Source: Chitinispirillaceae bacterium | Lineage (GTDB): Bacteria > Fibrobacterota > Chitinivibrionia > Chitinivibrionales > Chitinispirillaceae | Direction: 5' to 3' | Length of the DNA stretch: 6,543 nucleotides | NCBI GenBank assembly: GCA_016926315.1 | Contig: JAFGOU010000183.1 | Coordinates: 1 to 6,543 of the forward strand | Shown here: piece by piece, positions 1 through 6,116 of the stretch | Layout of the letters: every line of letters starts with the position of its first letter | Numbering within the stretch: position 1 is the stretch's first letter | The notes under the pieces: generated by a model | Seen by the model: the letters and a program-made list of their open reading frames with translations, nothing else | Told to the model about the DNA's origin: nothing | The model's database searches: none | Made by a program: the position numbers and the translations under genes

Positions 1-303
1 ACCATCGCTCATGTGTTCTATAGGAGCATTATTGCCACGGTTAAAACCATTGCGCCTGTCGCACCGCCGCCGCATGGCGTCTCCGGACAATGCAGCGTCA
101 GGCCGGTGGTTCCCGGCGGCAGCATGTCGGCGCTCTTTGCCGGCCTGCATGCCGGTCGGCAGTACGAATTCCGGGTGTTCGATGCCAGGGGAGTCATGAC
201 CGGAAAATTCGCGGTTGACGCGTCGCCTGCGTCACGGAACGCCATCAGAAAGGCGCTGGCGGGAATTCCGGCTATGCGATTAGTGGAGGCCAAGAAGTTT
301 TAG
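1..303 (+). CDS. C-terminal end of an unrecognised, probably exported protein (5' partial)
   Basis: The frame is open from the first base of the window to a TAG at 301-303, giving about 100 residues. A GTG at 13 and an ATG at 121 could be starts, but neither has a convincing ribosome binding site, so the true start is probably outside the window. Codons in this frame end mostly in G or C, like the neighbouring genes, which favours real coding. The visible part has a proline-rich stretch (around residues 19-25), then a segment with the pattern 'GLHAGRQYEFRVFDARG'. That pattern resembles the last beta-strands of FlgD-like, Ig-like or C-terminal sorting domains, where a glycine-bounded strand is followed by 'YDxxGR'. 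The end is basic and helical. The resemblance is weak and no family can be named. It is read as the tail of a larger secreted or surface protein; a short stand-alone gene is possible but less likely. Confidence 0.5.
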   Translation, partial: TIAHVFYRSIIATVKTIAPVAPPPHGVSGQCSVRPVVPGGSMSALFAGLHAGRQYEFRVFDARGVMTGKFAVDASPASRNAIRKALAGIPAMRLVEAKKF

Positions 304-376
304 ATGCCTTAAGGGCGTTTGTTTTCGATCAATCCATTTCCAGCGCGGCTTTCAACACCTCGCGGTCATTTCCTTT

Positions 377-405
377 TTGAGACACCGGCGGCCAACCCGT
401 ATATT
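377..405 (+). promoter_or_regulatory. Candidate sigma-70-type promoter for the dedA operon
   Basis: TTGAGA at 377-382 (5 of 6 to TTGACA) is separated by exactly 17 bp from TATATT at 400-405 (5 of 6 to TATAAT). Transcription would start near 411-413 and give a leader of about 75 bases before the DedA start at 488. It is the only well-spaced promoter pair found in the 304-487 gap, and it lies where the three-gene run downstream needs one. This is a consensus match by eye and has not been tested. Confidence 0.5.
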
Positions 406-459
406 CCTTCCATGCGTGATGCCGTTTGTTCCGTCAAAATATAAAATACTCATTGAGCC

Positions 460-480
460 TCCGGCCGGGGTGCGGCCGGA
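460..480 (+). promoter_or_regulatory. GC-rich hairpin in the dedA leader, over the ribosome binding site
   Basis: TCCGGCCG at 460-467 is perfectly complementary to CGGCCGGA at 473-480, giving an 8-bp stem with a 5-base loop (GGGTG, 468-472). The ATG at 488 is only 7 bases downstream. The best Shine-Dalgarno-like bases (GGA at 478-480) sit inside the 3' arm. There is no U-tract after it, so it is not an intrinsic terminator. It could hold down translation initiation; the structure is seen directly, the role is inferred. Confidence 0.45.
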
Positions 481-487
481 ATAATCC

Positions 488-1147
488 ATGGATGCAATAC
501 TTGAAAACATAATCCACCTTGATCGATCGCTCGGACAGGTGATCGAAACGTACGGCGCGTTGACCTACCTGCTTGTTTTTCTGGTGATTTTCTCCGAGGT
601 AGGCCTGGTGGTGACGGGGTTCCTCCCGGCGGATTCCCTTGTCTTTGCGGTCGGCGCCCTGGCCGCGACCGGGGCTCTGGAGCCGTGGCTTCTTTTCCTG
701 CTCCTGTCCGCCGCCGCCGTCATGGGAAACATCAGCAATTTCGGCATCGGATGCTGGCTCGGCCCCGCGATTCTGAAAAAAGAGAAGATACCGTTCATCA
801 AAAAAGCCCATCTTGAATATGCCCGGCGTTTTTACGGGCGGCACGGGGGGAAAACGATCCTTGTCGCCCGTTTCCTTCCGGTCATACGGTCGTTCGCGCC
901 GCTGATCGGCGGGATCAGCGGGATGCGTCCCGGGCGGTTTATCGTCTATTCGGTCTTGGCCGGCGTCGGGTGGGTCGCGCTGTACCTTTGGGGCGGCTAT
1001 TATTTCGGCGCGATTCCTTTTGTCAAAGAGCATTTTTCACTGGTCATCGCCGCTGTTGTTTTGGTTACGCTGCTGCCCGGAATCTTGGGGTTTTTCACGC
1101 GGCTCACTGGTAAACAGGGCAAAATTGCTGACCGGGGACGCTCCTGA
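488..1147 (+). CDS. DedA-family (SNARE-associated/VTT domain) inner-membrane protein
   Basis: The 219-residue product matches the usual length of DedA proteins (about 200-220). DedA proteins are polytopic cytoplasmic-membrane proteins. Members have been shown to act as undecaprenyl-phosphate carriers or flippases, and E. coli YqjA/YghB support proton-motive-force-dependent drug and pH tolerance. The hallmark residues are visible: Glu37 and Asp49 in 'FSEVGLVVTGFLPADSLVF', and Arg128 and Arg134 in 'ARFLPVIRSFAPLIGGISG'. They have the same spacing as the essential E39/D51 and R130/R136 of the E. coli proteins. Hydrophobic segments lie near residues 25-44, 50-62, 67-90, 134-145 (probably re-entrant), 150-175 and 183-203, followed by a basic tail. 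The ATG start fixes the expected N-terminus, but its ribosome binding site is weak and lies in a hairpin. The stop (TGA 1145-1147) overlaps the next ATG by one base. The exact lipid substrate cannot be read from sequence. Confidence 0.93.
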   Translation: MDAILENIIHLDRSLGQVIETYGALTYLLVFLVIFSEVGLVVTGFLPADSLVFAVGALAATGALEPWLLFLLLSAAAVMGNISNFGIGCWLGPAILKKEKIPFIKKAHLEYARRFYGRHGGKTILVARFLPVIRSFAPLIGGISGMRPGRFIVYSVLAGVGWVALYLWGGYYFGAIPFVKEHFSLVIAAVVLVTLLPGILGFFTRLTGKQGKIADRGRS

Positions 1148-2031
1148 TGAAGGGCACTCGCGCTTGCGACGAGTACGCGGTCATTGAGACCTTCCCGCCG
1201 CAGGAGTTCCGGTTCTTCCGTCACTATTATATCACGTCCTCTTTTTTTGCGGTGTTTTTCATAGGGCTCGTGTTCGTGGCGTGGGTCCCCTTGGCCATGG
1301 CGGCATGGCAGGAGGGTTTTCCCGACGCGCCGGTCGTCCGGGCCGCCGTGTACAGTACCGTTGCGTTCCTGCTTTGTGCAGCGCTCGGCCTGATAGGGAA
1401 GCGCGAGTCGGCCCGGACGAGGTTTATCGTATCGTTTGACGGGATTGTCCGCCGCGATCCGTACCGGACGGTCTCCATGGCGTGGCGCGATATCACCTTT
1501 GTCCGGGGCCGCAGAATGCCCGGGGCAAAGGGGGCATTGGAGATAAGGACCTCGCATACGAGGATCCTTCTGCCGTCGACGATTGAAAGTTTCGGGCGGC
1601 TCTGCGATGAAATACGGAAAGGTCTGGAACGCGCAGGCAGGCCTGCGGTCATGGACAGCGTGCTTCTGCGGGACGTGGTTGCCATGGGTACCATGAGCGA
1701 ACGCTGGAACGAGCGCGCGCGGGCGGCATTCTGGCCGATCGTAGGGGCTACCCTGGGAACGCTGCTGTTCAACGCGTTCGTGGCCTCGCGCGTCTGGGAG
1801 GCCGGGTCGGTTACGCTTATCATATGGGCGGGAATCAGCCTGCCGATGCCCCTGCTCGCCTATGCCGTTGCGGATTTCCGTCTTAACCGGCAGTGTGAAA
1901 AGGCGCTTCTGCTGGGCAATGAAACCCCTGTTAAGGACAATCTTGCGGGAGAACTGGCGTTCGGTTTCCTTGCCGTGGCGCCCTTTTACGGTATTCTCGG
2001 AATCATAGCCAGAACTATTTTCCTCCCGTGA
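1147..2031 (+). CDS. Five-helix membrane protein with a bacterial PH-like domain, function unknown
   Basis: The 294-residue product belongs to no gene I can name. Two hydrophobic segments (about residues 31-53 and 65-84) are followed by a soluble block at about 88-162. This block has the look of bacterial PH-like or YcxB-like domains: a 'RFIVSFDGIVRRD' strand pair, the 'MAWRDITFVRG' strand with Trp113 and Asp115, a strand ending 'RILLP', and a closing amphipathic helix (148-163). Three more membrane segments follow (about 194-213, 221-243 and 268-291). In such proteins the PH-like block usually faces the cytoplasm and may bind partners or the membrane surface. The ATG overlaps the dedA stop as TGATG, with GGGGA at 1134-1138 as ribosome binding site, so translation is coupled to dedA. 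Its end overlaps the dihydrouridine synthase start. Co-expression with DedA hints at an envelope role, which is inference. The gene is real by position and codon use; the domain call is moderate. Confidence 0.75.
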   Translation: MKGTRACDEYAVIETFPPQEFRFFRHYYITSSFFAVFFIGLVFVAWVPLAMAAWQEGFPDAPVVRAAVYSTVAFLLCAALGLIGKRESARTRFIVSFDGIVRRDPYRTVSMAWRDITFVRGRRMPGAKGALEIRTSHTRILLPSTIESFGRLCDEIRKGLERAGRPAVMDSVLLRDVVAMGTMSERWNERARAAFWPIVGATLGTLLFNAFVASRVWEAGSVTLIIWAGISLPMPLLAYAVADFRLNRQCEKALLLGNETPVKDNLAGELAFGFLAVAPFYGILGIIARTIFLP

Positions 2032-3038
2032 GCGTCTCCTTGCGACCGCTGGTTATCGCCGGTCACGAAATCCGGCCGCCCTTCCTGTCCGCGCCCATGG
2101 CAGGCATAACGCACAGCGCGTACAGAAGACTCGTCGCGGATTTTGGCGGCTGCGGCGCGCTGTCCACCGAAATGCTCTCGGCACGAGCGGTTATCGCGGA
2201 AAACTTAAAGGCTTCTCCATTTACAAAAAAGAGACCCTGCGAAGGGCGCGTCTTTTACCAGCTGCTGCTGACCGGCGAAGAAAATATTCCCCGTGTTATA
2301 GAAAGGCTCGAAACGCTCGAACCTTTCGGGATTGACATCAATCTCGGCTGTCCCGCGCCGGAAATCCGGAGGGGCGGGGAAGGCGGCGGTATTGAGGTCT
2401 TTAACAACCGCGAAAAACTGCGCATCGTGCTTGGCGCGGTCCGGCAATGCTGGAAAGGAACAGTGACGGTCAAGTGCCGGCTCGGCAGGCGGGGCGATAC
2501 ATGGCAGGAGACCTTTCTTGACCGGCTGAAGATAATCGAGGAGAGCGGGATCGATGCGGTCACCGTGCACCCCCGCTTTTCCGACGAAAAACTGAAGCGC
2601 CGCGCCCGGTGGGAGCTCTTCCCGTGGATCGCGTCGCAGACGAAACTCCCGGTCATTGCGAACGGCGATATCGTTGCGCCGGTCCCGGCCGCGCTCGATC
2701 TCCTGGCCCCGGGAAAGTGCTCCGGCCTCATGATCGGAAGGATGGCGGTTGTCAAGCCGTGGATCTTCCGGGAGTTCGCGGGGGAGAGCGTAAACGCGGA
2801 TTATCTTGATGTCTGGACCCGTTTTTATGATTATGTCTGCGATGACTTCCGGCCGGAAAAAGCCATCGGCCGGATTAAGGAGTTCACCGCGTACTTTTCC
2901 CGCAATTTCATCTACGGCCATGAGCTGTTCCGGAAAGTACAGTCAGCGCCGGACCTTGCAACGCTTAAAAAACGGGCAGTCGCCTTTCTGTCCGCCTCGC
3001 CGGCAGTGGAAAAAGAGCCGTCGGTGATGGGGATATAA
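2028..3038 (+). CDS. tRNA-dihydrouridine synthase (Dus family)
   Basis: This is an FMN- and NADPH-dependent enzyme that reduces uridine to dihydrouridine in tRNA loops in the cytoplasm. The 336 residues agree with bacterial Dus enzymes (about 310-340). Visible motifs in the TIM barrel are: the N-terminal FMN loop 'APMAGITHSAYRRL' (22-35); 'TEML' (47-50); the catalytic-cysteine motif 'DINLGCPAP' with Cys108 as proton donor; 'VKCRLG' (148-153) with FMN-contacting Lys149; 'VTVHPRF' (178-184) with His181; 'IANGDI' (210-215); and the phosphate-binding 'GLMIGRMAVVKPWIF' (233-247). Residues after about 250 form the helical tRNA-recognition domain. The chosen start is GTG at 2028, overlapping the previous stop by four bases (GTGA). 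It has no clear ribosome binding site, which suits translational reinitiation; TTG at 2040 is an alternative. The block after Cys108 ('EIRRGGEGGGIEVF') and 'HPRF' instead of 'HGRT' set it apart from E. coli DusA, DusB and DusC, so no subtype symbol is given. Confidence 0.93.
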   Translation: MSVSLRPLVIAGHEIRPPFLSAPMAGITHSAYRRLVADFGGCGALSTEMLSARAVIAENLKASPFTKKRPCEGRVFYQLLLTGEENIPRVIERLETLEPFGIDINLGCPAPEIRRGGEGGGIEVFNNREKLRIVLGAVRQCWKGTVTVKCRLGRRGDTWQETFLDRLKIIEESGIDAVTVHPRFSDEKLKRRARWELFPWIASQTKLPVIANGDIVAPVPAALDLLAPGKCSGLMIGRMAVVKPWIFREFAGESVNADYLDVWTRFYDYVCDDFRPEKAIGRIKEFTAYFSRNFIYGHELFRKVQSAPDLATLKKRAVAFLSASPAVEKEPSVMGI

Positions 3039-3039
3039 T
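3034..3039 (+). promoter_or_regulatory. Perfect TATAAT box across the dus stop codon (weak promoter candidate)
   Basis: TATAAT at 3034-3039 overlaps the TAA stop of the dihydrouridine synthase. It would start a transcript near 3046, with a leader of about 130 bases before the large gene at 3176. No recognisable -35 box lies 16-18 bp upstream and there is no TGn extension. A second AT-rich -10-like hexamer (TATATT, 3112-3117) is also unpaired. Some promoter is expected in this gap, but neither site is compelling. Confidence 0.2.
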
Positions 3040-3127
3040 GTTCTCAGCGATTTTAGGCAGCATGCCTCTGCGGAAGGGTAACTTTTTCAGGAAGAAAAGC
3101 ATAAAAAAACGTATATTTATTTGGGGA

Positions 3128-3226
3128 CGCAGTGATGGTGCTTTCTGCGTGACCGCTTGATACGAAAAGGCAGTTATGAACGGAAAATATAAAAGCGGGA
3201 TTATCGCATTTATCGCAGTGATGGTG
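3128..3226 (+). repeat. 13-base direct repeat flanking the start of the large gene
   Basis: CGCAGTGATGGTG occurs at 3128-3140 in the leader and again at 3214-3226 inside the signal-peptide coding region, 86 bases apart start to start. The offset is not a multiple of three, so it is not a duplicated peptide. It may be chance, a remnant of a local duplication, or a paired binding site. The repeat is seen directly; no function is claimed. Confidence 0.35.
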
Positions 3227-5995
3227 TGGTGTACCCCCCTGTCGGACGAATACTGGCGTTCCATCAGCCTTCCTCATCCCGGCATGAAGAAGATAGCGAG
3301 TGCCGGCGAGTCATTCACTCAGGGATGGAATAATACGCTCGCCTCTTATGATGAACGGCCCGGTATGACAAGCTCATTTTCCTATGATTACTGGCTGGAT
3401 ACTACTGAAGTGACGCAGAAGCTCTTTTACGAAGTCACGGGGAAGTTGCCGGTCGCTGCGGGATCCCTGTACGGAGCAGGCGATAATTATCCTGTCTATA
3501 TGGTATCGTGGTTTGACGCGGTTCTGTTTTGCAACGCGCGGAGCCGGCGTGAAGGACTGGATACGGTGTACAGGTATTCCGGATTAAAAACATCGCAGCA
3601 CAATATTGTGTACGATCTTACGGGTTTATCGTATGATATGACGAGGGACGGGTACCGGCTGCCGACAGAAGCAGAGTGGGAATTTGCCGCGCGGGGAGCA
3701 TCGTCGTTTCTGCCGTACTGCTCGTGGGAAGAGACACCGGATGCATTGTCGGAAGCATGGTTCGTAGATAATTCTTCAAATACGACCCATGAAGTGGCGA
3801 CGAAAGAGCCCAATGCGCTTGGATTGTACGATATGGCGGGTAACGTGTTCGAGTGGACGAACGACTGGAAGGGGATGTATGACGGCACCAGTATCACCAA
3901 TCCGTTGGGGCAGAGCCATCCGGACAATGAATATGAGAAGGTGATCAAGGGCGGGTCGTTTAACTATTCATTGATGTATCTGCGTCCTTCCCACCGGTCG
4001 GCGGTTTATGCGTCGATGCTGTCATCGGCAACCGAGTATATCGGCTTCCGCTGTGCGCGCGGGCCGGTTGACAATGGCCGCTATTTCGGAATGAGCCAGA
4101 CACCTTTCATTCCTAATCCGGTGACCATTGATGTCGGCGCCGGTGACCTTCAGTCCTTCATCGGAACGTCGGAAGTGAAGGCGGTATTTGTGAATGTTAC
4201 CGGCTCTAACCGGACGCTCTGTTATGTCGATTTCAGCGGTATGTATCCCCGCTTTCAGGAGTACCTCGACGACAGGAATGTGTACGCTCCCACGATATCG
4301 CCTGACGGCCGGTATGCGGCGTATTGCGGCAATAATGAGGGACAGGCCGGTCCGTCGAAGGTCAGCATCAGGAGCCTGGATTCACGGAATACCCCGATAG
4401 TCCGGCTCGGTCCTGACACGGCGTATATGCCGCGGTGGTTGGTAGATCCCTTGACGGGTGATACATGCATCGTCTATACGAACTCCGGCGTCGACAATGA
4501 GCATCCGTTATGGCTGGCGACGAAGACGTTTTTGCAGAAAATGAGCGGCGGCACGCCGGCGGGAGGGCCGCAGGAACTTGTCGGCAACGGGAGCTACCAT
4601 GGCGGGCTTTCATCGGATCGGCAGTTACTGGTGACAGGATATCGTCGCCTCCTGACGAGAGGGGTGATGACAGGGGAAGTGCGGCAGCTGTTTCTGTACC
4701 CCCAGAACGGGAAAGATCCGGGGGGGTCGACCCAGGTATGCAACGTTTCGATATCGCCGGACACGGGTAGCGGCGTCCGGTGCATGTTCCTTGATTTCGG
4801 GTACCAGCAGACAAGTATGGTGACGGGCTGCAGCTATGGGATTCACCAGTTTTTGTTCGTCTCCTCGATGGATGGTACGGTCACTGATTTTATCCGTTGT
4901 CCGTTCGATGACCAGAGGTGGGATTACCCTGAGTGGACGAATAAACCGTGGTTTGCCGTCGCATGCGGGAGAAACGGCGCGGACCTGGCACATGCGATAT
5001 ATGCGATAGATCTTGAGTTTCAGAGTTCAAAGCCGATTATTATGGGGACTGAATTGCAGCAGCCGTATCTCTGGATCGGATTTCTGATCCCGAACACCTA
5101 TGGTTTCGAGCCGGACAGCATTGGCCGCTACAACGATCCTCCCACCGATATCTGGCACGCCGATATGGCCACGCATTTGCTCTTATGGTGGCGACTTGTT
5201 GATTCCCTTGAAATAGCGATTGTCGGGAGCTCTCATGCCCAGATCGATGTCAACCCGCAGAGGATAAGCGGATTTACCTCTTTTAATCTTGGCGCAGCTG
5301 CGGGCGACCTGCTGTGGGAAAGGCATTGCATCCTTGATTATCTGCTGAAGCAATGCCCCCGTCTAGAATTGATCTGCGCAAGTCTTGACATGGGATGGTG
5401 GGCTAATCCGGAGGGCGATTACTGGTGGTCACAGGGCATCGGAAAGAGCAGTGGCTATAAATATGATTCCGCCCATCTGTTCTGGAGCGGAGGGGCAACA
5501 GCTGATTTTAAGACCGTGATACGTAAAGTCCCTTTGTCGCTGCCATGGGTAGAGACGCTGCAGTCAGGTTACTATTATCAGAATGCGTGTGACGGGTGGG
5601 GAGACAGCCTTCCGCCCTACACCGGCGGCCCGGATTGGACGACGGCCGACACTCATTATCAGAAGAATCTCGCGGCCGTCACTGCGATGGCCGATACCCT
5701 ACGAGCAAGAGGGATACATCTGCTTATGGTCAGTTTCCCGGTGAGCCCCCATTACCGCAACACCGATCACTATCGCACCTGCGGGCCTACACGGCAGACC
5801 GCGGCGGCGGTTCTTCAGCAGCTGCGCTCTCTTGAGGGGTCGAACCCCTTTTTCCATTTGTACGATGCGAACAGGGACGGCGGCCATGATTACAGGGACG
5901 ATGAAGCGGCGGATATAGACCATCTCTGCCGGATCGGTGCCGACAGACTGACCGATTCGCTCAATGTTCTGATACATTCAATTCTTGGAAGATGA
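3176..5995 (+). CDS. Large exported protein of the Fibrobacter TIGR02171 type: FGE-like + propeller + SGNH-like domains
   Basis: The 939-residue product starts at an ATG with AAGG at 3167-3170 as ribosome binding site. Residues 1-19 form a short basic and hydrophobic export signal ending at Cys19. The residue before that cysteine is Trp, so a lipoprotein signal is possible but atypical. Residues 35-296 are a complete FGE-sulfatase (SUMF1-like) fold: 'HPGMKKI', 'LDTTEVTQ', 'YPVYMVSWFDAVLFCN', 'YRLPTEAEWEFAARGA', 'LGLYDMAGNVFEWT', 'VIKGGSFN' and 'GFRCAR'. The two copper-binding cysteines of true formylglycine-generating enzymes are replaced (Tyr264 and Leu269 by my alignment), so sulfatase activation is unlikely. 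Residues about 330-615 carry WD40/TolB-like propeller strands, for example 'PTISPDGRYAAY' (372-383), 'VSISPD' (524-529) and 'YPEWTNKPWFAVACG' (584-598). Residues about 675-935 look like an SGNH hydrolase: 'IVGSSHAQID' with Ser686, 'SFNLGAAAG', 'GIHLLMVSFPV', and a DxxH pair Asp913/His916. Family members in F. succinogenes have no known function. An envelope esterase or glycan-binding role is inference. Codons end in A or T more often than in the operon upstream. Confidence 0.85.
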   Translation: MNGKYKSGIIAFIAVMVWCTPLSDEYWRSISLPHPGMKKIASAGESFTQGWNNTLASYDERPGMTSSFSYDYWLDTTEVTQKLFYEVTGKLPVAAGSLYGAGDNYPVYMVSWFDAVLFCNARSRREGLDTVYRYSGLKTSQHNIVYDLTGLSYDMTRDGYRLPTEAEWEFAARGASSFLPYCSWEETPDALSEAWFVDNSSNTTHEVATKEPNALGLYDMAGNVFEWTNDWKGMYDGTSITNPLGQSHPDNEYEKVIKGGSFNYSLMYLRPSHRSAVYASMLSSATEYIGFRCARGPVDNGRYFGMSQTPFIPNPVTIDVGAGDLQSFIGTSEVKAVFVNVTGSNRTLCYVDFSGMYPRFQEYLDDRNVYAPTISPDGRYAAYCGNNEGQAGPSKVSIRSLDSRNTPIVRLGPDTAYMPRWLVDPLTGDTCIVYTNSGVDNEHPLWLATKTFLQKMSGGTPAGGPQELVGNGSYHGGLSSDRQLLVTGYRRLLTRGVMTGEVRQLFLYPQNGKDPGGSTQVCNVSISPDTGSGVRCMFLDFGYQQTSMVTGCSYGIHQFLFVSSMDGTVTDFIRCPFDDQRWDYPEWTNKPWFAVACGRNGADLAHAIYAIDLEFQSSKPIIMGTELQQPYLWIGFLIPNTYGFEPDSIGRYNDPPTDIWHADMATHLLLWWRLVDSLEIAIVGSSHAQIDVNPQRISGFTSFNLGAAAGDLLWERHCILDYLLKQCPRLELICASLDMGWWANPEGDYWWSQGIGKSSGYKYDSAHLFWSGGATADFKTVIRKVPLSLPWVETLQSGYYYQNACDGWGDSLPPYTGGPDWTTADTHYQKNLAAVTAMADTLRARGIHLLMVSFPVSPHYRNTDHYRTCGPTRQTAAAVLQQLRSLEGSNPFFHLYDANRDGGHDYRDDEAADIDHLCRIGADRLTDSLNVLIHSILGR

Positions 5996-6116
5996 GAAGA
6001 GAGATATTTCTCCGGGGGAACTGGCAATACAGCTGTTTTTTCCCGGCGAAGGTGTAACGTGACGGCATGTCATGAATTAATCTTCTGCTTCTTAGCACTT
6101 GCTGCCGGGAGCATTA
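5996..6116. other. Convergent intergenic gap with an imperfect inverted repeat
   Basis: The two flanking genes converge here, so terminators are expected. The best structure pairs CCGGGGGAA (6012-6020) with TTTTCCCGG (6038-6046), nine pairs including two G-U on the + strand, around a 17-base loop that itself contains most of a six-T run (6036-6041). No T-tract follows the stem on either strand, so it does not meet the usual rule for an intrinsic terminator. Nothing else was recognised in the gap. Confidence 0.25.

Noticed and set aside
304..330. Possible terminator after the first gene (CCTTAAGG followed by GTTTGTTTT).
   Set aside because: CCTTAAGG at 307-314 is a loopless 8-base palindrome that cannot form a hairpin, and the T-rich stretch is interrupted.
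434..1033. Long open frame on the - strand opposite the DedA gene (199 codons).
   Set aside because: It lies antisense to a gene with clear family motifs, is extremely rich in Arg, Asp and Pro as expected for a GC-rich shadow frame, and shows no recognisable domain.
1000..1823. Two overlapping - strand open frames opposite the PH-like membrane protein gene.
   Set aside because: Both have low-complexity shadow composition, no ribosome binding site seen, and no motifs; the + strand frame is fixed by start/stop overlaps on both sides.
2205..2921. - strand open frame (238 codons) opposite the dihydrouridine synthase.
   Set aside because: The + strand carries unmistakable Dus motifs throughout; the antisense product matches nothing recognisable.
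3055..3087. Possible terminator after dus: AGGCA/TGCCT hairpin (3055-3067) and a five-T run at 3083-3087.
   Set aside because: The stem has only five pairs with a three-base loop, and the T run is 15 bases away, too far for an intrinsic terminator.
2965..3277. Short - strand frames across the gap before the large gene.
   Set aside because: They span the end of dus, the gap and the start of the large gene, with no motif or start signal. They could encode small peptides, but nothing supports it.
3956..4057. The large protein as an active sulfatase-maturing enzyme.
   Set aside because: The fold motifs are present but the required cysteine pair is missing, and no sulfatase gene is in the window.
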